Below the pieces are notes generated by a model. It saw only the letters and a list, made by a program, of their open reading frames with translations. It had not been told where the DNA came from and did not search any database. DNA of 64,000 nucleotides from Sulfuritalea sp. (GTDB lineage: Bacteria; Pseudomonadota; Gammaproteobacteria; Burkholderiales; Rhodocyclaceae). The DNA is taken from assembly GCA_016710465.1 (NCBI GenBank), contig JADJVS010000014.1:1-64000 (forward strand), in the 5' to 3' direction. The position numbers and the translations under genes are program-made. Numbering within the stretch: the stretch's first letter is position 1; each line of letters opens with the position of its first letter. Below are positions 58,579 through 64,000 of this stretch, in pieces.

Positions 58579-59729
58579 AGCAAACCACGCTCTCGCGCCG
58601 CCAGGGCAATTCGCTCCAGCTGTCGCGCGACGACTCTGTTTTCATCATACAGCAGCAGGGCACGGTCCCGCCCCGCCCGACCAAGGCGCCGGCCCCATTC
58701 CGGATCAGCGATGAAGCGCTCCATTGCCGCCGCCAACGCAGCGGGCGAACGGGTTGGCACCAACAGGCCGGTTTCTTCCGCAACGACTTCCTCGCGTGCG
58801 CCGCGGATGTCGGTGGCCAGAACCGGCTTACCCATCATCATCGCCTCGATGATGGTACGCGGCATGCCCTCCCGCCATGAGGGCAGGCAGAACAAGTCCA
58901 TTGCCGCGAGCAGTTCCGGCACGTCCGCACGCAGACCCGGCGCGACAAGGCGCGGGCCCAGGGCCGCCCGCGCCGCAGCGAACTCGGTATCGACTCCACC
59001 CGCATGATCGCTGGCGAGGCGGTCACCCACCAGCAGGAAGTACGCTGCCGGGTGGCGCCGGGCAAGCTCGGTCGCGGCGACGAGGAACTCTGCCACGCCT
59101 TTTTCGCGAACCTGGCGGCCTATCATGCCGATCACGAAAGCATCCGTCGGGATACCCAGCTCGGCACGCGCCGTGTCGCCAGCGCCGACTTTGTCGGGAT
59201 CGAAGCGAGTCGGGTCAACGCCGTTGCCGATTGCCAGCACCCGCTCGCGCGGCGCAATGCCTTCCTTCACTGCGTCCGCCGCATCCTCGCTGCTCTGCGA
59301 AAACAGGATATCCGTGAATCGGCCGGCGAAGCGTTCCAGAGCGACGAACAGGGCGCGCTTGGCGGGCGGCATCTCATCATGGAAATAAAAGCCGTGTGCC
59401 GTGTAGATCACCAGCGGAATCCCGGCGATGCGTGCGGCAACACGGCCGATCAGTGACGCCACCGGGGTATGGGCATGCAGGACGTCAAAACGTTCGCGGC
59501 GAAACAGGCGCAGCAGCGCCACCAAACTGCGCAGCGCCAGCAGGGGATTCATGCTCCGCGCGATTGGAACCGTCCGGATCTCATAACCCGCCCGACGCAT
59601 CTCGGCGACATAGGAGCCGTCGGAGCAAACGGAGGTCACCGCCCAATCCTTCTCGCGCATGCCATCGACAAGCGGCAGAAGGAAGGTGTGCAAGGTGAAG
59701 TCGACCGCACACAACTGGCACACCTTCAT
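58575..59729 (-). CDS. Family 4 glycosyltransferase
   Basis: 384 residues, GT-B fold: VCQLCAVDFTLHTFLLPLVD, VLHAHTPVASLIGRVAARIA, VIYTAHGFYFHDEMPPAKRA, AIGNGVDPTRFDPD, IGMIGRQVREKGVAEFLVAA, and LPSWREGMPRTIIEAMMMGK (E-x7-E nucleotide site). The interdomain loop after the DPTRF motif ([16 protein letters not shown]) is coded by an exact dispersed-motif copy. ATG 59729 (MKVCQL) overlaps the asnB stop. Confidence 0.93.
   Translation of the reverse strand: MKVCQLCAVDFTLHTFLLPLVDGMREKDWAVTSVCSDGSYVAEMRRAGYEIRTVPIARSMNPLLALRSLVALLRLFRRERFDVLHAHTPVASLIGRVAARIAGIPLVIYTAHGFYFHDEMPPAKRALFVALERFAGRFTDILFSQSSEDAADAVKEGIAPRERVLAIGNGVDPTRFDPDKVGAGDTARAELGIPTDAFVIGMIGRQVREKGVAEFLVAATELARRHPAAYFLLVGDRLASDHAGGVDTEFAAARAALGPRLVAPGLRADVPELLAAMDLFCLPSWREGMPRTIIEAMMMGKPVLATDIRGAREEVVAEETGLLVPTRSPAALAAAMERFIADPEWGRRLGRAGRDRALLLYDENRVVARQLERIALAARERGLL
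59169..59190 (-). repeat. Dispersed 22-bp motif, exact copy (GT4 interdomain loop)
   Basis: On the minus strand AGTCGGCGCTGGCGACAC plus GGCG, identical to the ruvA copy, with the AAAG before and C after also shared. Read as VGAGDTA, as in RuvA, although the two proteins are unrelated. Confidence 0.8.
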
Positions 59730-61672
59730 AGCCAGCGCTCCCGCCATGCCTGGAACATCAGCACATTCCACAGCCAATGCTGCCAATTGCGTCGCCCAGA
59801 CAGATGTTCGGCCCATTTGCGTCGAACCTGGCGTGCGTCCAGAAATCCTTCTTCACGCAGGCGCGACTCGTCAAGCAGGGCTTCAGCCCAGTCGCGCAAC
59901 GGCCCGCGCAGCCAGGAGTCAAGCGGAATGCCAAAGCCCTGCTTCGGCCGCTCGATCAATTGTCTTGGAACGTAGCGATACAGAACCTGGCGCAACAGCC
60001 ACTTGCCCTGCCCATCGCGGATCTTCATGTGCAGGGGCAGCGACCAGGCAAATTCCACCAGGCGATGGTCAAGCAGCGGAACGCGGGTTTCCAGGCTGCA
60101 GGCCATTGCCGCCCGATCCACCTTGGTAAGAATGTCGTCGGACATGTAGCCGACCAGATCGTGAAACATCATGCGTTCGGTGAAGTCGCTACCGCGGGCA
60201 TCCGCGGCAAAGGCCGCAGCCTCCTCATCGGCCCAGATGGCGGGCTCGCTGGCGCCGAGCACCAAGCTGCCTGGGTCGCGATTCTGCGAAGTCAGGCGAC
60301 GATACAGTTCATCGGTATTTGCGACATCGATGATATCGGCCAATTTGTGCAGGCGATCGCCAAGCGCCGGTTGGCGCAGCCGATAGGGTAGGCAGCGTCC
60401 CAGCCGGTCCCAGGCCCCGGGCGGAATCGCGACAATTCCGCAGCCGGCCAGTTCTCGCAAAGACCCAGGTAGTGGTTCAATCCACCGCCAGATCGCGCGC
60501 CCCCAAGAATAGCGATTGTAGCCACCGAATAGTTCGTCGCCGCCATCCCCGGAAAGACTCACCGTCACCTCCCTGCGGGCCATTGCCGCAACCAGGCGGG
60601 TAGGAATTTGCGACGAATCGCCGAAGGGCTCGTCGAACATCTCCGGCAGGCCCGGAACCACGGCCAGCGCGTCCGCCGGGGAAACATAAAGCTCCGTATG
60701 GTCGGTACCCAGGTGGGCCGCAACAGCCTTGGCATGAACAGCCTCATCGTAGTCGCTTTCGGCGAAGCCGATGGAAAAGCTTCGTACCAGCCGACGTGAT
60801 TGCTGCTGCATCAGGGCAACGATGGTGGAGGAATCGACGCCACCGGAAAGAAAGGCGCCGAGCGGAACGTCGGCCACCATCTGCCCAGCGACGGCACGAC
60901 GCAACCGCCCATCCAGTTCCTCCGCCGCGCTCTGGTCGTCAAGATCGGTGCGCAGGCCAGCGTTCGCCAGATCTCGCGCACGCCAATAGTAAGTCGGCGC
61001 TGGAAGCACGCCAACCGACACCTCGGTCGACAGTGTCAGGTAGCTTCCCGGCAACAACTTTCGCATCCCAAGCCAGATCGACCACGGTTGCGGCACATAG
61101 CCGTAGCGCATGAACAGCGCCAGCGCATCGCGATCCACTTCGCCACGCCAGGCGGGGTGTGCCGCAAGGGCCTTGAGCTCGGAGCCAAAGAGGAAGACAT
61201 CACCCTGCCAGCCGTAGTAGAGCGGCTTCTCACCGAGGCGATCGCGGCCCAGCGTAAGCCGTCGCTGCCTCCTGTCCCACAGGGCGAACGCGAACATGCC
61301 GACGCAGCGGCGCAGCGTGGCCTCGACACCCCAGCAGGCGATGGCTTCGAGCAGCGACTCGGTGTCCGCATGACCACGCCAGGCCACAGCAGCTTGCGGC
61401 CGCAGGTTCATCTCGTCGCGCAAGTCGGCGTGGTTATAGATTTCGCCGTTGAGGACCAGAACGTAACGGCCGCAGGCGGAAATCATCGGCTGGGCGCCGG
61501 CGGCGGAAAGATCGATGATCGACAAGCGGCGATGCGCGAGGGCAAGTCCGGCGGCAGCGTCGCACCATATGCCGCCATTGTCCGGGCCCCGATGCACCAG
61601 GGAACTCGCCATGGCGGTCGCGATCGCGCCAGCGGGCTCGCCGCGCCCCCAAAAGCCGGCCAGGCCGCACAT
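59726..61672 (-). CDS. asnB: Asparagine synthetase-like amidotransferase
   Basis: 648 residues: N-terminal glutaminase with catalytic Cys2 (MCGLAGFWGRGEP), SSLVHRGPDNGGIW, LVLNGEIYNHADLRDEMN; synthetase domain with PP-loop LGAFLSGGVDSSTIVALMQQ, VSLSGDGGDELFGGYNRY and SLETRVPLLDHRLVEFAWSL. In polysaccharide clusters such enzymes amidate sugar acids rather than make free Asn (inference from context). Variable loop LPAPTYYWRA includes a partial dispersed motif. Confidence 0.94.
   Translation of the reverse strand: MCGLAGFWGRGEPAGAIATAMASSLVHRGPDNGGIWCDAAAGLALAHRRLSIIDLSAAGAQPMISACGRYVLVLNGEIYNHADLRDEMNLRPQAAVAWRGHADTESLLEAIACWGVEATLRRCVGMFAFALWDRRQRRLTLGRDRLGEKPLYYGWQGDVFLFGSELKALAAHPAWRGEVDRDALALFMRYGYVPQPWSIWLGMRKLLPGSYLTLSTEVSVGVLPAPTYYWRARDLANAGLRTDLDDQSAAEELDGRLRRAVAGQMVADVPLGAFLSGGVDSSTIVALMQQQSRRLVRSFSIGFAESDYDEAVHAKAVAAHLGTDHTELYVSPADALAVVPGLPEMFDEPFGDSSQIPTRLVAAMARREVTVSLSGDGGDELFGGYNRYSWGRAIWRWIEPLPGSLRELAGCGIVAIPPGAWDRLGRCLPYRLRQPALGDRLHKLADIIDVANTDELYRRLTSQNRDPGSLVLGASEPAIWADEEAAAFAADARGSDFTERMMFHDLVGYMSDDILTKVDRAAMACSLETRVPLLDHRLVEFAWSLPLHMKIRDGQGKWLLRQVLYRYVPRQLIERPKQGFGIPLDSWLRGPLRDWAEALLDESRLREEGFLDARQVRRKWAEHLSGRRNWQHWLWNVLMFQAWRERWL
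60992..61013 (+). repeat. Dispersed motif, partial copy (asnB loop)
   Basis: AGTCGGCGCTGG then AAGCACG; 12 exact bases followed by a diverged second half. Antisense to asnB, read as LPAPT at about residues 222-226. Confidence 0.45.
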
Positions 61673-61687
61673 CAGTTCAGGCCCCGG

Positions 61688-62536
61688 TCAGGACGGCTCA
61701 TGGTGGACATCGCGCCGCAGCGCGGAACCGAACAGGGACAGGTAGATGGCGCGCCGGGTGAATTTCACCCACGACCAGGCGACTACACCGAGCCAGGTAC
61801 CGATGCCGATGATGCCGGCCCTGCGCAAACGCGAAAAGGTATCGATCTCTCCCAATTGGGAACGCCACAAGTCGCCGCTCAATCCACTGGTGCCGTATCT
61901 CGCCTTGAACAGAAGCGCCAGGGGCAGGTCGATGTAGCCGGCCGCGCCGTGGGTGGCAACGATCTGCATCCAGAGCAGGTAGTCTTCGGAATAACGCTTG
62001 CCGCCGGCGAAGCGTTCGTCGAGCGAGCGCCGCAGCATCACCGTCGGCGTCGACAGGCGATTCGTGACCAGAAAGCTGCCGAGTCCGAAATGGCGCACGG
62101 GAAGGTCATCCGTCGGCGGTTCGGACGCCGCCGGACCGCCGGCCACTTCGCAGCGATGCCCGCACAAGACCGTCTGCGGATGGTCGACCATCCAGCGGTA
62201 CTGTATCTCCAGCTTGCGCGGATGCCATGCATCGTCCGCATCGAGGAAGGCCACATAGTCCTGGCTGGCCACTGCCCATCCGGCATTGCGCGCGGCGGCG
62301 ACGCCGCCATTGCTGGCAAGGCGCAGCGTCCTGATCGGCAGCGCATTCTTGTCCAGCGCCTGCAGAACCTCCCAGGTGTGATCCTGGCTTGCGTCGTCCA
62401 CCACCACGATTTCGGCGGGCGCGCGCGTCTGGGCGAACACCGAGGCCAGGGCTCGCGGCAAGGTTACGGCCGCATTGAATGCGGGAATCACCACGGTGAC
62501 GGGCAGGCACCCTGACCCGGACGCGGCGTGGCTCAT
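61688..62536 (-). CDS. Family 2 glycosyltransferase
   Basis: 282 residues, GT-A fold: VTVVIPAFNAAVTLPRALAS, IVVVDDASQDHTWEVLQALD, VAAARNAGWAVASQDYVAFL-DADD (metal-binding DxD), then a C-terminal extension with hydrophobic segment (GIIGIGTWLGVVAWSWVKF). Adds a sugar to the growing polysaccharide. The ATG at 62536 overlaps the upstream DUF218 stop. Confidence 0.92.
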   Translation of the reverse strand: MSHAASGSGCLPVTVVIPAFNAAVTLPRALASVFAQTRAPAEIVVVDDASQDHTWEVLQALDKNALPIRTLRLASNGGVAAARNAGWAVASQDYVAFLDADDAWHPRKLEIQYRWMVDHPQTVLCGHRCEVAGGPAASEPPTDDLPVRHFGLGSFLVTNRLSTPTVMLRRSLDERFAGGKRYSEDYLLWMQIVATHGAAGYIDLPLALLFKARYGTSGLSGDLWRSQLGEIDTFSRLRRAGIIGIGTWLGVVAWSWVKFTRRAIYLSLFGSALRRDVHHEPS

Positions 62537-63180
62537 CGCTCGGAATCCCCTTGCACGACAAAGTAAAGCAGCTTGGCGGTTTCCAGCAGCACCGCTCGCG
62601 CCGAGTCCGGATCGCGCCACCAGCGCCATTCGAATTCCTCGTAGGGCGTCGCCACCACCTGTATGTGCTGCGCCGGTCCGAACCGGCGCCCGACCAGAAT
62701 GGCGGCACGCCGGACATGAAATGGCGAGGTAACGACGATCGCCCGCAGGGGGCGGTCGCCCATGTAGCGCGCCAGGGCGGCCGCCTCGTCGCGGGTATTG
62801 CGCGCGCGCCCCGGCAGCACATCGATGGCGCTCTCCGGCACCCCCTGGTGGATCAGTATCCGCTTGTGGGTATCCTCCTCCGGGGACACGGGAATCCCGA
62901 GTGCGGCCAGTCGAAGGTGGACCGGCTCCGCCACCGGCCGGCTGACGACGACCCGCCGCGCCATGCCTTTGCCATACAAGTCGGCAGCATGCAGGGTCCG
63001 GTCGTAGCTGCCAGCCAGGATCACGACCACGTCGGCTGGCTCTGGTGCGCCGGTATCCGCCGCCATCCAGCGTCCGGCGAACACCAGCGCGACAAGCACC
63101 AACAGCAGAAGCGCCAGCACAAAAACAAGGACCCAGCGGCAGATTCGCAGTTGCAGCGGCTGGCGCTGGTCGGCCATCAT
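62533..63180 (-). CDS. YdcF/DUF218-domain membrane protein
   Basis: 215 residues: a single N-terminal helix (VLVFVLALLLLVLVALVFAG), then a DUF218 domain (DVVVILAGSYDRTLHAADLY, RNTRDEAAALARYMGDRPLR, AIVVTSPFHVRRAAILVGRR). The family occurs in envelope polysaccharide and cell-wall clusters, and its reaction is not established. ATG 63180 overlaps the deacetylase stop. Confidence 0.88.
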   Translation of the reverse strand: MMADQRQPLQLRICRWVLVFVLALLLLVLVALVFAGRWMAADTGAPEPADVVVILAGSYDRTLHAADLYGKGMARRVVVSRPVAEPVHLRLAALGIPVSPEEDTHKRILIHQGVPESAIDVLPGRARNTRDEAAALARYMGDRPLRAIVVTSPFHVRRAAILVGRRFGPAQHIQVVATPYEEFEWRWWRDPDSARAVLLETAKLLYFVVQGDSER

Positions 63181-63932
63181 GCGCGCCATCCCATCCAATC
63201 CCAGGCGCCCGCGGTCTTGGCCAGCAGGCGCGCGCTATCGTCCTGCGCCCAGATGTCGGTGCGGGCGATCAGCAAGGGATCGCCGTCGCTCGCCTGCGCC
63301 CCGAAGCGGCTGCACGCGGCAAACTCGTAGCCGGTGGCGGCGGCGGCAGCGCGCACCCGTCCATCCACGGCGCCGTGCGGGTACGACATGGTCGTCACCG
63401 CTCGACCGAGGACGTCTTCCAACCAGGCCCGGCTTTCGCGCAGCTCGCGGTCCAGATGGGCATCGTCGCACTCGGTAAGACGGCAATGGCTGTTGCCGTG
63501 GGCGCCGATGCTCGCCCCCGGCACTTTCGCCAGTTCGCGCAGCTCCGGCGCGGACAGGTAGCGCGAGTCGCCGGAACGCGTGAAGCCGGGGGTGACGAAC
63601 ACGGTGAAGGGAAATGCGAGATCCGCCAGAAGCGGCGCGGCGACCGTCAGCGTATCGCGATAGCCGTCATCGAAGGTGATCACGACACCCGAGCCCACCT
63701 TGACACCATCACCCAGGCCGAGGACCTGACGACCCTGGGTTCCCTCCAGGCAGTGCATATGCTGCCTGAATCGTTCCGCGGCCATGCTGTACTGCGCCTG
63801 CCGATCGCCCGGCACTTCCGCGCCCAGGGCGTGGTACATCAGGACCCGGCATCCTGGATGCCGGCGCAGCGGCCCCAGCAGCCCGAATATCGTGCTGACG
63901 CCATCGCCCAGCGCGAGCTTCCAGGCCTTCAT
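63177..63932 (-). CDS. Polysaccharide deacetylase (NodB domain)
   Basis: 251 residues: RVLMYHALGAEVPGD, catalytic and metal-binding GVVITFDDGYRDTLTVAAPL (DD), FTVFVTPGFTRSG, metal His pair ASIGAHGNSHCRL (HxxxH), and TMSYPHGAVDGRVRAAAAAT. Likely removes N-acetyl groups from the exported polysaccharide. No signal peptide is obvious, so it may act in the cytoplasm or be exported with a partner. ATG 63932 overlaps the preceding gene's stop. Confidence 0.93.
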   Translation of the reverse strand: MKAWKLALGDGVSTIFGLLGPLRRHPGCRVLMYHALGAEVPGDRQAQYSMAAERFRQHMHCLEGTQGRQVLGLGDGVKVGSGVVITFDDGYRDTLTVAAPLLADLAFPFTVFVTPGFTRSGDSRYLSAPELRELAKVPGASIGAHGNSHCRLTECDDAHLDRELRESRAWLEDVLGRAVTTMSYPHGAVDGRVRAAAAATGYEFAACSRFGAQASDGDPLLIARTDIWAQDDSARLLAKTAGAWDWMGWRA

Positions 63933-64000
63933 GCCGCCACCCCGCGATGCTTCATCATCAGTCCCACCGCACGGCCCAGCAGCGGCATGCCCGCCCACTC
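63929..64000 (-). CDS. C-terminal fragment of an unidentified gene, cut by the window end
   Basis: Only the last 23 codons are inside the window, ending MPLLGRAVGLMMKHRGVAA-stop, with the stop overlapping the deacetylase ATG (ATGA). The coupling shows it belongs to the same polysaccharide operon. The fragment is too short to name. Confidence 0.5.
   Translation of the reverse strand, partial: EWAGMPLLGRAVGLMMKHRGVAA

Overview
This window is a GC-rich, gene-dense stretch of a betaproteobacterial chromosome, most likely from the Rhodocyclales/Sterolibacteriaceae neighbourhood. That placement is inferred from gene order, not from a database search. Conserved betaproteobacterial blocks are present: ahcY-holin-metF under an SAH riboswitch, yebC-ruvCAB-ybgC-tolQRAB-pal-cpoB-queE, ychF-pth-rplY-prs-tRNA-Gln-ispE-lolB, mutM/fdx-coaD-rsmD-M16-M16/ftsY-ftsE-ftsX, rpoH behind a CIRCE element, and aroQ-accB-accC-prmA. 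I found no insertion sequence with a transposase, prophage or CRISPR array.

Layout. 1-700: a divergent pair made of an unrecognised truncated gene and a small Cro/CI-type regulator, with a TAGATCAA operator between them. 700-3630: an initiator-like tRNA and, divergently, the SAH-riboswitch-controlled methyl-cycle operon. 3630-8403 (minus): a TonB-dependent receptor, a periplasmic ABC-type binding protein and a hybrid histidine kinase whose receiver looks inactive. 8.5-19.5 kb: a HerA-like ATPase, then yebC, an EamA permease, the Holliday-junction genes, the complete Tol-Pal envelope machine and queE. 19.5-31.4 kb: housekeeping genes for tRNA modification, ribosome function, PRPP, isoprenoids, lipoprotein localisation, DNA repair and CoA. 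31.4-37 kb: two M16 peptidases, ftsY-ftsE-ftsX and a small basic protein. 37.5-45.6 kb: rpoH, then an A2-type cytochrome c oxidase cluster with three SCO proteins and heme O synthase, and a divergent diheme cytochrome c. 45.6-53.9 kb: mpl, a TlpA-like protein, aroQ, acetyl-CoA carboxylase subunits, prmA, a PfkB kinase and small envelope proteins. 53.9-64 kb: apaH and a polysaccharide (LPS/EPS) gene cluster that runs off the window end.

Sequence quality. Nearly every gene between base 1 and about 8.0 kb carries several frameshifts, including essential-type genes (ahcY, metF), whereas everything after about 8.4 kb is clean. The simplest reading is poor consensus near a contig end rather than gene decay. 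Genes typed as pseudogene here are 'frameshifted in this sequence', not proven dead.

Most interesting signals. (1) A dispersed motif of about 22 bp, core AGTCGGCGCTGGCGACAC, occurs at least six times with two or fewer mismatches, plus weaker copies. It appears on both strands and in different reading senses, almost always in flexible linkers or variable loops (ruvA, tolA, accB, an M16 signal peptide, an SCO loop, glycosyltransferase linkers). It behaves like a DNA-level element, such as an uptake-sequence-like or HIP1-like repeat, rather than a protein motif. (2) A 121-bp hairpin-rich segment bracketed by 11-bp direct repeats lies between the two M16 genes. (3) An in-frame palindromic insertion sits inside the heptosyltransferase-like gene. 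(4) The TonB receptor/binding protein/hybrid-kinase trio has a degenerate receiver.
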